From: an uncultured Prevotellaceae bacterium
GTDB lineage: Bacteria; Bacteroidota; Bacteroidia; Bacteroidales; Bacteroidaceae
NCBI GenBank assembly: GCA_902771785.1
Contig: CACXYH010000023.1
Span: 1-52,797, forward strand
Direction: 5' to 3'
DNA: 52,797 nucleotides
The translations under genes were made by a program, and so were the position numbers. Under the pieces are notes generated by a model that saw nothing but the letters and a program-made list of their open reading frames with translations, had not been told where the DNA came from and ran no database searches. This document shows positions 25,199-33,886 of the stretch, piece after piece; within the stretch, counting starts at the first letter, position 1; each line of letters starts with the position of its first letter.

Positions 25199-27838
25199 AT
25201 GAAGGAAAAAGTGAATACGATGCTGAAGCATACGCTGCTTTCGGCATGCCTCATGGGGGCGGCTGCATGCCTGCTTCCGCAAAAGGCCGCGGCACAACTG
25301 TCGGCAAATCCCGACAAGTTCCTGGGCAACATTACCACACGCTATAACGTAGATGCCGGAGGCGGAGTGCCGGCATACTACAAGCTTTGGAACCAGATTA
25401 CGCCCGAAAACGAGTCGAAATGGGGCTCGGTAGAAGGCACGCGCGGCAGCTTCAACTGGGGTTGCGACAAGCCTTTCAACTATGCCAAGCAGCACAACTT
25501 CACCTACAAGTTTCATGCGCTGGTGTGGGGCGCACAGTATCCGAACTGGCTGCCCAACCTCTCGCCGAAAGACCGCTATGCGGCCATCGTGAAATGGTTT
25601 GATGCCGTCAAGAAGAAGTATCCCACACTGCCGCTGATTGATGTGGTCAACGAGGCCGTAGGCACCCACCAGGCCGGCAACCCGATGATGAAAGAGGCCC
25701 TGGGCGGTGGCGGAAAGACGGGCTACGACTGGCTCATCAAGGCCTTCGAGCTGGCCTATGAGCGCTGGCCGGATGCCATCCTGATTTACAACGACTACAA
25801 CACTTTCCAGTGGAACACCAACGAATACATCGAGCTGGTGCGTGCACTGCGCGATGCCGGAGCGCCCATCGACGCCTACGGATGTCAGAGCCACGACCTG
25901 ACCGACTGCTCGTTGAGCAACTTCAAGTCGGCTGAACAGAAGATTCAGAATGCGCTGAAGATGCCTATGTACAGCACCGAATACGACATTGGCACCAGCG
26001 ACGACGCCCTGCAGCTGCAGCGCTACAAGGAGCAGATACCCTATATGTGGGAGAAAGACTACTGCGCCGGCATCACCCTATGGGGCTATGTCTATGGCGC
26101 TACGTGGACAACCGACGGCAACTCGGGCATCTACAAGAACGGCGTGGAGCGTCCTGCCATGACCTGGCTGCGCGAATACATGGCCAGCGATGCCGCCAAG
26201 CAGGCCAAGAGCCCCTTCCCCGGCATGAAGAAAGAAGCCTCTGTCTACGTGCGTCCCGCTGCGCTGAAGGTGGCCAAGGGCGACGTGCTGCCCATCCTCG
26301 TGCGTGCCTCCATGGCTACGAAGACCATCGAAAAGGTAGAGCTCTACGTGGGTAGCGACCTCGTTGCCACCATGACCGAGGCGCCTTATCTTGCAGAATA
26401 CAACGTGCCTGCAACGGCTGGAGCAGGCTTGAAAATTGTGAAGGCAGTGGTTACGACCACCGACGGCGCCACCTATGAGCGCCAGTCGCGCATCAATGTG
26501 CTCAGCTCTACCATCGTGCGCAAGCCCTATCTCGACGAGATTCCCACGCTGCCCGGCACCATCGAGACCAAGAACTACGAAGCCGGTGCGCAGGGTGTTT
26601 CCTATTATAACGCCTCGCGCAGCAAGGTAGCCACCAAGGACGAACAGTGGATGGAGTACACCGTCGACGTGAAGGAAGACGGCATCTACTCGTTCGACGC
26701 CGAGATAGCAGCCGCTAAGGCGGGCGGTCGCTTCCATCTCTCCGAGTATTCGTTCGACAATCTCACCTTCCTCACCGAATTCATCGAAGTACCAAAGACG
26801 GGCAGCATCTCCAACTACCAGCAGCTGCACGGCCGTCTGACGGTGCCCCTGACGGCTGGTCGCCACGTGATTTGCCTGAACGTGGAGAAGGGTGGCTTCT
26901 ACATCAACAAGATTACCTTCAGCCGCTACGAGGAAGACCCGAAGACTTCGGTCTCGGTAGCATCGCTCAAGCCGTCGACCATCAGCGTCGGCGAGAAGAC
27001 CACCATCACCGTGAACGCCAGCTCAACGACGAGCACCATCGACAGCGTGCGCGTCTATGCCAACAATTTGTATCTGGGCACGCTCACCGAAGCTCCTTAC
27101 ACCCTTGACTTCGAGCCTACCGAAAAGGGTAGCTACAGCATCATTGCCATCGCCACCAACGCCGATGGAAAGGAGAAAACCTCGATTGCCAAGACGCTGA
27201 AGGTCAACGCGCAGCGCACTCCTTACAAGGGAGTCATCAACATTCCCGGCATCATTCAGGCCGAGAACTTCGACAAGGGCGGCGAGGGTCTGACCTTCCA
27301 CGACTCCGACAACGAGAACCAGGGCGATGCTAACTATCGCACCGACAACGAGGGCGTAGACTTGGTGAAAGGCAATGGCGGTACCGTCATCGGCTATACG
27401 GCGGCCAACGAGTGGCTCGAATACAGCGTCAACGTGACCGAACCGGGCGAGTACAGCTGCACGGCAACGGTATCGTCGGGCGTCTCCGGCTCGGCTTTCA
27501 CCCTCGGACTCGTCACCAGCACGGGCACGGTGAGGAACCTCTGCAAGATTACCGTACCGCAGACGGGCAGCAACAGTTGGGACACCTACAAGACGGTGAC
27601 GCAGAAACTGGCGCTCAATCTGGAGGAAGGCCCGCAGCGCTTCCGCATCACCATCAACGGTGCCAACTGCAACATCGACAAGCTCGAGCTGAAGTGCACC
27701 CTCAACACGGGCATCGAGAGCGTGGCTGCCGACGAGCAGAACGCCCGTCGCCGCACCTATAACCTCTCCGGACAGCAGGTGGGCGCCGGCTATAAGGGCA
27801 TCATCATCCGCAATGGCAAGAAGATGCTGCAGCGCTAA
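25199..27838 (+). CDS. GH10 endo-1,4-beta-xylanase with CBM6-like modules
   Basis: An 879-residue secreted xylanase. A signal peptide ends near residue 33 (PQKAAAQ). The GH10 barrel covers about 35-335 with acid/base E152 (DVVNEAVG) and nucleophile E261 (MYSTEYDIG). Two Ig-like segments (about 345-435 and 580-670) alternate with two CBM6-like beta-sandwich modules (about 445-580 and 680-840; TIETKNYEAGAQGVSYYN and IIQAENFDKGGEGLTFHD start them). The end YNLSGQQVGAGYKGIIIRNGKK is the tail common on exported Prevotella enzymes. It cuts the xylan backbone outside the cell. It forms a single-gene transcript between two terminators. With the GH51 gene it suggests arabinoxylan use. Confidence 0.9.
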   Translation: MKEKVNTMLKHTLLSACLMGAAACLLPQKAAAQLSANPDKFLGNITTRYNVDAGGGVPAYYKLWNQITPENESKWGSVEGTRGSFNWGCDKPFNYAKQHNFTYKFHALVWGAQYPNWLPNLSPKDRYAAIVKWFDAVKKKYPTLPLIDVVNEAVGTHQAGNPMMKEALGGGGKTGYDWLIKAFELAYERWPDAILIYNDYNTFQWNTNEYIELVRALRDAGAPIDAYGCQSHDLTDCSLSNFKSAEQKIQNALKMPMYSTEYDIGTSDDALQLQRYKEQIPYMWEKDYCAGITLWGYVYGATWTTDGNSGIYKNGVERPAMTWLREYMASDAAKQAKSPFPGMKKEASVYVRPAALKVAKGDVLPILVRASMATKTIEKVELYVGSDLVATMTEAPYLAEYNVPATAGAGLKIVKAVVTTTDGATYERQSRINVLSSTIVRKPYLDEIPTLPGTIETKNYEAGAQGVSYYNASRSKVATKDEQWMEYTVDVKEDGIYSFDAEIAAAKAGGRFHLSEYSFDNLTFLTEFIEVPKTGSISNYQQLHGRLTVPLTAGRHVICLNVEKGGFYINKITFSRYEEDPKTSVSVASLKPSTISVGEKTTITVNASSTTSTIDSVRVYANNLYLGTLTEAPYTLDFEPTEKGSYSIIAIATNADGKEKTSIAKTLKVNAQRTPYKGVINIPGIIQAENFDKGGEGLTFHDSDNENQGDANYRTDNEGVDLVKGNGGTVIGYTAANEWLEYSVNVTEPGEYSCTATVSSGVSGSAFTLGLVTSTGTVRNLCKITVPQTGSNSWDTYKTVTQKLALNLEEGPQRFRITINGANCNIDKLELKCTLNTGIESVAADEQNARRRTYNLSGQQVGAGYKGIIIRNGKKMLQR

Positions 27839-27860
27839 ACGCTGTTGCTGATACAGAAAA

Positions 27861-27890
27861 AAGAGCCGTCATGCCGACGGCTCTTTTTTG
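27861..27890. terminator. strong intrinsic terminator after the xylanase gene
   Basis: AAGAGCCGTC-ATGCC-GACGGCTCTT, a 10-bp perfect stem with a 5-base loop, is followed by a run of T on the plus strand and preceded by a run of A, so it can work in both directions. Confidence 0.9.
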
Positions 27891-27940
27891 TTGCCGATAA
27901 AAAAGTAGGCCTAAAACAGCCGTAAATCGATAAAGTTTAG

Positions 27941-27948
27941 TATCTTTG
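27941..27948 (+). promoter_or_regulatory. -7 box of the CapA/DUF2264/heparinase-like operon
   Basis: TATCTTTG matches the -7 consensus 31 bases before the first ATG at 27980. The -33 element is not clear. Confidence 0.55.
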
Positions 27949-27979
27949 CACGTTGAAAATACTAATCTAAGCGGTAATA

Positions 27980-29134
27980 ATGATGACGAAAAAGAAGCTA
28001 CTCGCCACGCTTGCGCTTTGGGTGCTCGCTGCCACAGCCTTCTCTTGCAACCAGGAAAGCGGCGCATCCAGGCAGTCTGCGGCGCAGGATTCGCTCGTGG
28101 CGCAGCCCGAAGAACACCATCTGAGCCTGCTCATTGCGGGCGACCTGATGCAGCACGGCCCCCAGATTAAGGCCGCACTGCAGCCCGACGGAAGCTACAA
28201 CTACGAAGAATGCTTTGCCCGCGTGAAGCCGATGATTGAGCAGGCCGACGTGGCCATCGCCAACTTTGAGGTGACGTTGGGCGGCAAACCCTACAGCGGA
28301 TATCCGCAGTTCAGCGCCCCCGACGACTATCTGCGGGCTTGCATCGACGCCGGCTTCGACGTGATGCTGACGGCCAACAACCACTGTCTGGACAGCCGTC
28401 GGCGCGGATTGGAGCGCACCATCCTGATGATGGACTCCCTGCGCGTGCCTCACTTGGGCACCTACGTCAACCGCAAGGAGCGCGAGTACAACTATCCTTT
28501 CCTCTTAGAGCGTAACGGCGTGCGCGTGGTGCTGCTCAACTTCACCTACGGCACCAACGGCATTGCCATCGAAAAGCCCAACGTGGTGAACCTCATGGAC
28601 ACCACCGAGATAGCCCGCGACATTGTGAATGCCAAAAAAATGAACCCCGATGTGATCATAGCCATCCCCCACTGGGGCATAGAATACCAGACGCTGCCCT
28701 CGCAACAGCAGCGCGAGATGGCTCAGTGGCTGCTGCGGAAAGGGGTCGACCACGTCGTCGGAGGCCATCCGCACGTGGCGCAGCCCGTAGAGTTGCTGAA
28801 CGGACGCAACGTGGTGGCTTGGTCGCTGGGCAACGTCATCAGCAACCAGTCGACGCCCAACACCTACGGAGGCTACATGGTGCGCCTCGATTTCACCAAG
28901 CGCGACAGCGTGACAACGCTCTCCGACTGCGGCTACATGCCCTACTGGGTGAGCCGTCCGCACGACAATGGACATCGGCATCAGTACCGTATCCTCTCGT
29001 TTGAGGAGCCCGACTCCGTGTTGACAGCCACTGAACGCAAGCGCCGCGACACCATCCGCACGGCCATGCGCGCGCTTTTCAAGAAGCACAACCGCGGCGG
29101 CATTCGCGAAATTCCATTCGAAACGAACCAATAA
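27980..29134 (+). CDS. CapA-family metallophosphoesterase-like lipoprotein
   Basis: A 384-residue protein with a lipoprotein-type signal (MTKKKLLATLALWVLAA, cysteine at about residue 23 in TAFSCNQ). The CapA/PgsA fold follows: LLIAGDLMQHGPQI at the start, ADVAIANFEVTLGG, VMLTANNHCLDSRRRGLERT, VIIAIPHWGIEY and GVDHVVGGHPHVAQPVE are the family's metal-binding and core motifs. CapA proteins take part in poly-gamma-glutamate or other surface polymer production; their exact chemistry is poorly known. Two following genes encode polysaccharide-acting enzymes, so a role with a surface or dietary glycan is more likely here. The start may be 27980 or the next ATG at 27983. Confidence 0.85.
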   Translation: MMTKKKLLATLALWVLAATAFSCNQESGASRQSAAQDSLVAQPEEHHLSLLIAGDLMQHGPQIKAALQPDGSYNYEECFARVKPMIEQADVAIANFEVTLGGKPYSGYPQFSAPDDYLRACIDAGFDVMLTANNHCLDSRRRGLERTILMMDSLRVPHLGTYVNRKEREYNYPFLLERNGVRVVLLNFTYGTNGIAIEKPNVVNLMDTTEIARDIVNAKKMNPDVIIAIPHWGIEYQTLPSQQQREMAQWLLRKGVDHVVGGHPHVAQPVELLNGRNVVAWSLGNVISNQSTPNTYGGYMVRLDFTKRDSVTTLSDCGYMPYWVSRPHDNGHRHQYRILSFEEPDSVLTATERKRRDTIRTAMRALFKKHNRGGIREIPFETNQ

Positions 29135-29149
29135 CTCAATAACACATTT

Positions 29150-30415
29150 ATGAAAAAGGTATTACTTATCGTGGCAGCCCTCGTGCTGCTGTTGCCCGTT
29201 GAGGCAAAGAAGAAACAAGTGAAGGTGCAGACCGAGCGCGAATACTGGTGCGAGCAGGCCTACAAGATGGCGAAGCCCGTGCTGGAAAACATGGCGAAGG
29301 GCGAGCTGCAGAAGAACATGCAGACCGAGTTCTCGCCCTCGTTCGACAACCGTAACCGCAAGGTGGTCTACATGGAAACCTTCGGTAGGCTCATGGCCGG
29401 TATTGCTCCCTGGCTCTCATTGCCCGACGACGACACGGCCGAAGGACAGCAGCGCAAGCAACTTCGCGAGTGGGCGCTGGCTTCCTATAAGAACAGTGTC
29501 GACCCTCAGTCGCCCGATTACCTCGTCTGGGGCGCCTCTGGCCAGAACCTGGTCGATGCTGCCTACATTGCCGAATCGTTCATCCGCGCCTACGACCAGC
29601 TGTGGGTTCCGCTCGATGAAATCACGAAAAAACGCTATATCGAGGAGTTCAAGAAGCTGCGTCGCATCGAACCGCCCTACACTAACTGGTTCCTGTTCTC
29701 GTCGACCATCGAGAGCTTCATTGCCAAAGCCTGCGGACTGAAGGAGTACGACGACTTCCGCGTGATGATGACCATCCGCAAAGTGGAGGAATGGTATGTG
29801 GGCGACGGCTGGTATGCCGATGGTCCCGTCTTTGCTTTCGACTATTACAGCAGCTACGTGTTCCACGCCATGTATCTGGAAACGCTGCAGAACATGATCG
29901 ATGCCAAGGCCAACACGCGTCTGGAGTATAAGAAGTACTACGACCGTGCGCTGAAGCGCGCGCAGAAGTTCGCCATCATCCTTGAGCGTTTCATCTCGCC
30001 TGAGGGCACTTTCCCCGTCATCGGACGCTCCACGCCCTATCGTCTGGCCGCCATGCAGCCGTTGGCGCTGATGGCTTGGTATCAGAAACTGCCCAAGGAC
30101 CTCACGAACGGACAGGTGCGTGCTGCCCTGACGCAGGTCATGCACCGCATGTACGACCAGCAGCAGAACTACAACGAGGGCGGATTCCTCACCATCGGCT
30201 TCTGCGGACACCAGCCCGAAACGGCCGACTGGTATACCAACAACGGTTCGCTCTACATGACCAGCCTCTCGCTGATGCCGCTCGGGCTTCCCGCCAACCA
30301 CGACTTCTGGACCTGTCCTGCCGAGCCTTGGACGCAAGTAAAGGCCTGGGGCGGACAGCCTTTCCCCAAAGACCACCGCTGGGCCGACGATATTCAGACC
30401 AAGGACCGCTGGTAA
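29150..30415 (+). CDS. DUF2264-family secreted protein, probable glycoside hydrolase
   Basis: A 421-residue exported protein: signal peptide (MKKVLLIVAALVLLLPVEA), then an all-helical (alpha/alpha) barrel with the DUF2264 phrases RKVVYMETFGRLMAGIAPWL, NWFLFSSTIESFI, GDGWYADGPVFAFDYYSSY and PVIGRSTPYRLA. From recall, some members are now counted as GH154 beta-glucuronidases. It lies 15 bases behind the CapA gene and 9 before the heparinase-like gene; all three are probably one transcript. The neighbouring lyase-like protein supports a uronic-acid-containing polysaccharide as substrate. The specific sugar is not shown by the sequence. Confidence 0.82.
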   Translation: MKKVLLIVAALVLLLPVEAKKKQVKVQTEREYWCEQAYKMAKPVLENMAKGELQKNMQTEFSPSFDNRNRKVVYMETFGRLMAGIAPWLSLPDDDTAEGQQRKQLREWALASYKNSVDPQSPDYLVWGASGQNLVDAAYIAESFIRAYDQLWVPLDEITKKRYIEEFKKLRRIEPPYTNWFLFSSTIESFIAKACGLKEYDDFRVMMTIRKVEEWYVGDGWYADGPVFAFDYYSSYVFHAMYLETLQNMIDAKANTRLEYKKYYDRALKRAQKFAIILERFISPEGTFPVIGRSTPYRLAAMQPLALMAWYQKLPKDLTNGQVRAALTQVMHRMYDQQQNYNEGGFLTIGFCGHQPETADWYTNNGSLYMTSLSLMPLGLPANHDFWTCPAEPWTQVKAWGGQPFPKDHRWADDIQTKDRW

Positions 30416-30424
30416 TCGCCCCCT

Positions 30425-32287
30425 ATGAAAAAGCTTTTCCTTTATGCAGCATTGCTTCTGTGCCTGCCTTTGCAGGCGCAGAAGCTGGCTGACTTCATTC
30501 CGCAGTTAGACGAAATGCTGGTGCAGCCGCAGCAGTTCGAGCCGCTGCCGCGCGTGGATAACGCCTTCTGGCGCGACTCGTTGCCGGCCGAAATGCGGCA
30601 GAGCTACATCGGCTATGGCGAGCGGGAGCTGGGCAAACCCTGGCCGTCGCTGCCCTATAGCGTGTTTGCACAGTTCAAGGAGAACGGCAACCGCGTGAAC
30701 TACGAGGCCCTTTGTTTTGAGAAACGCCGTCATCTGGCCGTGCTCGTCATGGCCGAAGTGGCAGAGGGCAAGGGCCGCTTCGTGCGCGATATCGTCGATG
30801 GAATCGGCAGCTTTTGCGAAGAAACGTGGTGGGGACTGCCCGCCCACTACGGCACCAAGATTCCCCGACCCGACGACCAGAACGTAGATCTCTTCAACGC
30901 CGAGACCGCCAGCCTCGTGGCGTGGGCCACCTATGTCATGCGTCCGCAGCTTGAAAAGTTTGCACCGCAGCTCGTGCAGCGTGTCGACAGCGAACTGCGT
31001 CGCCGCATTTTGGAGCCTGCCCGCAAGGGCCGCTACTGGTGGAAGACGGCGGGCATGAACTGGAATCCCTGGATATGCAGCAACTGGCTGGCCTGCGCTC
31101 TGCTGGCCGAGAACAACCGTGAGCGACAGCTCGAGGCCGTCGGCCAGATTCTGAAAGCCACCGATGCCTTCATCGATTCGTACAAGGACGACGGCGGATG
31201 CGACGAAGGCCCCGGCTATTGGGACCGCGCTGCCGCCTCGATGTACGAAATCCTGCATCTGCTGCGCCAGGCTACCGGCGGACGCATCGACCTCTCTCAA
31301 AACAAGAAGGTACGCGCGATGGGCAGCTATGTCTACAAGACCTACATCGGCAATGGCTACTGCACCACCTTTGCCGACGTGCATTCGAACCAGGCCGTGG
31401 GCGAACCGAACATTCTCTATCCCTTCGGTTGCTATCTCGACGACAAGGCCATGAAGGGCTACGCCGCCTATCAGGCTCAGCGGCGCGACTATATTGCGCA
31501 GGCCGGCCGCCACTTCAGCGAGAGCCACAACTTCCCTTCGCTGGCCCGCGAATTGCCTTTCCTGCACAAAATCCGCGATTTCATCGGCGAAAAACCGACC
31601 GAACCGCTGCTCAGCGATGTGTGGCTGCAAGACCTGCAGGTGCTCACGGCGCGTCGCGGAGCGTTCTTCGTGGCCATGAAGGGCGGCCACAACGGCGAGA
31701 GCCATAATCACAACGACGTGGGCGAGTTCCTGGTTTACCACCACAACGAACCCATTCTGATCGACCCGGGCGTGGGTGAATACACCTCGCAGACGTTCTC
31801 AGGCGGGCGCTATGGCATCTGGACCATGCAGTCGGGCTATCACAACCTGCCGCAAATCAATGGCACCGACCAGCGCGACGGCAAGCAGTTTGCCGCCAAG
31901 GTGGTGGCCCAGAAGGCGGGCAAGCTGACGCTCGACATTGCCGGGGCCTATCCTGAGGAGGCTGCCGTGAAGTCGTGGAAGCGCACGGTGGCCGTCGACC
32001 GCAAAGGCATGAGCGTGACCGAAGACTACGAACTGACGGCGCAGAAGGCGCCCACGCGCCTCATGCTGCTGACGCTTGCCAAGCCCTCGCTCGTGAAGGC
32101 AGGCCGCATCGGCCTCGGCCCGTGCGAGCTTACTTACGCTCCCTCGCAGCTTGAGGCCCAGGTTGAGGACATCAGCGACCGGCTCGACCCGCTGCTTCGC
32201 GAGATGTGGGGCCCCCACATGTATCGTCTTGTGCTCACCGTCAAGTCGCAAGCCGTGAAAGGAAGCATCACCTACCAGCTCAGGTAG
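30425..32287 (+). CDS. heparinase II/III-like polysaccharide lyase-type protein
   Basis: A 620-residue secreted protein: signal peptide (MKKLFLYAALLLCLPLQAQ), an alpha/alpha toroid over about residues 60-390 (WNPWICSNWLACALL, DDGGCDEGPGYWDRAAASMYE) and a beta-sandwich with the heparinase II/III motif ESHNHNDVGEFLVYHHNEPI, whose histidines are the family's conserved ones. The segment after it (GVGEYTSQTFSGGRYGIW) also fits. Such enzymes break uronic-acid linkages by elimination, although some relatives are hydrolase-like or inactive. It is last in the CapA operon and is followed four bases later by a 22-bp hairpin array. Confidence 0.82.
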   Translation: MKKLFLYAALLLCLPLQAQKLADFIPQLDEMLVQPQQFEPLPRVDNAFWRDSLPAEMRQSYIGYGERELGKPWPSLPYSVFAQFKENGNRVNYEALCFEKRRHLAVLVMAEVAEGKGRFVRDIVDGIGSFCEETWWGLPAHYGTKIPRPDDQNVDLFNAETASLVAWATYVMRPQLEKFAPQLVQRVDSELRRRILEPARKGRYWWKTAGMNWNPWICSNWLACALLAENNRERQLEAVGQILKATDAFIDSYKDDGGCDEGPGYWDRAAASMYEILHLLRQATGGRIDLSQNKKVRAMGSYVYKTYIGNGYCTTFADVHSNQAVGEPNILYPFGCYLDDKAMKGYAAYQAQRRDYIAQAGRHFSESHNFPSLARELPFLHKIRDFIGEKPTEPLLSDVWLQDLQVLTARRGAFFVAMKGGHNGESHNHNDVGEFLVYHHNEPILIDPGVGEYTSQTFSGGRYGIWTMQSGYHNLPQINGTDQRDGKQFAAKVVAQKAGKLTLDIAGAYPEEAAVKSWKRTVAVDRKGMSVTEDYELTAQKAPTRLMLLTLAKPSLVKAGRIGLGPCELTYAPSQLEAQVEDISDRLDPLLREMWGPHMYRLVLTVKSQAVKGSITYQLR

Positions 32288-32291
32288 TTTC

Positions 32292-32423
32292 GCGTTTCGT
32301 ATCGAAACGGATTGCGTTTTGTATCGAAACGGAACGCGTTTTGTATCGAAACGGAATGCGTTTTGTATCGAAACGGAACGCGTTTTGTGCCAAAACGGAA
32401 CGCGATTTGTGGCAAAACGCAGA
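32292..32423 (+). repeat. tandem array, six 22-bp units (CGTTTTG type)
   Basis: Six units of exactly 22 bp run from 32292, each with the hairpin core CGTTTTGTATCGAAACG or a variant. Unit 1 has CGTTTCG/CGAAACG and unit 5 CGTTTTG/CAAAACG, both fully paired. The units between have a single G-U pair in the plus-strand RNA. The array begins right after the heparinase-like gene and may shape its 3' end. Confidence 0.9.
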
Positions 32424-32462
32424 CGAAGGTGCGCAGGTGCTGCACGCAGAAGAATAAGAAAA

Positions 32463-32502
32463 GTGTCCGTTTTCGAACAGTAAAGTGTCCGAAAATGGAC
32501 AC
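32463..32502 (+). promoter_or_regulatory. paired enhancer dyads of the second efflux locus
   Basis: GTGTCC-GTTTTC-GAACAG (32463-32480, imperfect) and GTGTCC-GAAAAT-GGACAC (32485-32502, perfect 6-bp arms) have centres 22 bases apart. They precede a sigma-54 element by 41 bases. They are candidate sites for the regulator encoded at 49064. Confidence 0.7.
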
Positions 32503-32543
32503 TTTGTTTTGATGCTATTGCTGATTATCAGCGAGTTACGAGT

Positions 32544-32559
32544 TTGGCACGGTTATTGT
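32544..32559 (+). promoter_or_regulatory. sigma-54-type promoter of the second efflux locus
   Basis: TTGGCACG-GTTA-TTGT: the -24 half is a perfect match to consensus, the -12 half has GT for GC. It stands 37 bases before the first permease ATG, the same distance as at 16296. Confidence 0.75.
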
Positions 32560-32596
32560 TGGTAACATTGGCAAACAATAACAATGTGCTAAAAGA

Positions 32597-33886
32597 ATGA
32601 TAAGAATCATCAGACAAGTCCTCGCCATGATGCGCGAGGAGAAACTCTACTCAGCGATGTATATCGCGGGCACGGCGCTGGCCATTGCCTTCGTGATGCT
32701 CATTGCCGAGGTGTATTATGTAAAGGTGGCCGACATTGCGCCGGAGGTGCACCGCAGCCAGACGTACTACTTGGACTTCCTGCCGCTGAAGAGCGACTCC
32801 ACGCGCGGAGCAAATCTGACCCACGAGGTGTTCAGCCTGTTCCAGAAGATGCAGACGCCTGAATGCGTGACGGCAACAGCGCCCAATTTCTTTGGCGAGC
32901 GCTCGAGCGTCATGCTGGCCGACGGCCTGCACGACCGCGCCGTCAACCTCAAGCTGACTGAGCCAGGCTTCTTCCGACTCTACGATTACCACTTCACGGA
33001 AGGTGGCCCGTTCACGCAGGACGACTTCGACAACGGGCGCGACGTGGCGGTCATCACCGAGGAAATCAGAGACCTGCTCTTCGGCCGTGGAGCCAAGGCC
33101 GTGGGCCGGACGGTCAGCGTCAACCACTACGACTGCCACGTCTGTGGCGTGGTAGAGACGCCCAGTGCCCTGATGGAGGAGAGCGTGGCTGACGTATGGT
33201 GTCCCTATTCGTCAAGTATACAGCACGATGTATGGGGCATGACGTGGCAACAAGCCCTTCTCGATGTCACGTTCAGCGTGCCGGCCGACAGGCACGAGGC
33301 GTTCATACAGGAGCTGAAGGAGGTGGAGGCCCGCTATAACAGCGTCCATAAGGACCAGCCCGCCAGCATGGTATCGCGCCACCTGCAGAGCCATTACAGC
33401 AAGGTGTGGAGCGGCATCGGCGGCGTGTTCAACGCCTGGAACAAAGATCTCATCTGGTATGTCGTGCCCTCCATCCTGCTTCTGCTGCTCGTGCCCGCGC
33501 TGAACCTGAGCGGCATGGTGGCCAGCCGCATGGAGCGGCGGCTGCCCGAGATGGCTGTGCGCAAAGCCTTTGGCGCCAAGCGGCGCACGCTGCTGGGGCA
33601 GGTCGTCGGCGAGAACCTCGTGCTGACCCTCTTCGGCGGCATCATCGGGCTGTGCCTGGCATGGACAGCCCTCTACGCCTGGCGCGACTGGGTCTTTTAC
33701 GTGTTCTCCGACAACAGCAAGCTCTACGGCGCAGTGCCCGTCATCGAGGGCGAGATGCTCTTCGGCCCCGCCGTCTTCGCCATCGCTTTGCTGGCCTGCT
33801 GTGTGCTCAATGTATTGGCTGCCACCGTGCCTGCGTGGCTCAGCCTCAAACGACCGATTGTTGAATCCATGATGCTCAAGAAATGA
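32597..33886 (+). CDS. half-size FtsX/MacB-type permease, type A, pair 1
   Basis: A 429-residue permease with an N-terminal helix (about 17-38, SAMYIAGTALAIAFVMLIAEV), a MacB-like periplasmic domain to about 285, and three C-terminal helices with the FtsX coupling segment MERRLPEMAVRKAFGAKRRTLL. Type A proteins in this locus share the start (IRQxLAMMREExL) and the end (LKRPIVESMM). It is half the size of the permeases at 11640-16258, so two different halves probably form the membrane channel. It is the first gene after the sigma-54 promoter, and its stop overlaps the type B partner by 4 bases. Confidence 0.85.
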   Translation: MIRIIRQVLAMMREEKLYSAMYIAGTALAIAFVMLIAEVYYVKVADIAPEVHRSQTYYLDFLPLKSDSTRGANLTHEVFSLFQKMQTPECVTATAPNFFGERSSVMLADGLHDRAVNLKLTEPGFFRLYDYHFTEGGPFTQDDFDNGRDVAVITEEIRDLLFGRGAKAVGRTVSVNHYDCHVCGVVETPSALMEESVADVWCPYSSSIQHDVWGMTWQQALLDVTFSVPADRHEAFIQELKEVEARYNSVHKDQPASMVSRHLQSHYSKVWSGIGGVFNAWNKDLIWYVVPSILLLLLVPALNLSGMVASRMERRLPEMAVRKAFGAKRRTLLGQVVGENLVLTLFGGIIGLCLAWTALYAWRDWVFYVFSDNSKLYGAVPVIEGEMLFGPAVFAIALLACCVLNVLAATVPAWLSLKRPIVESMMLKK

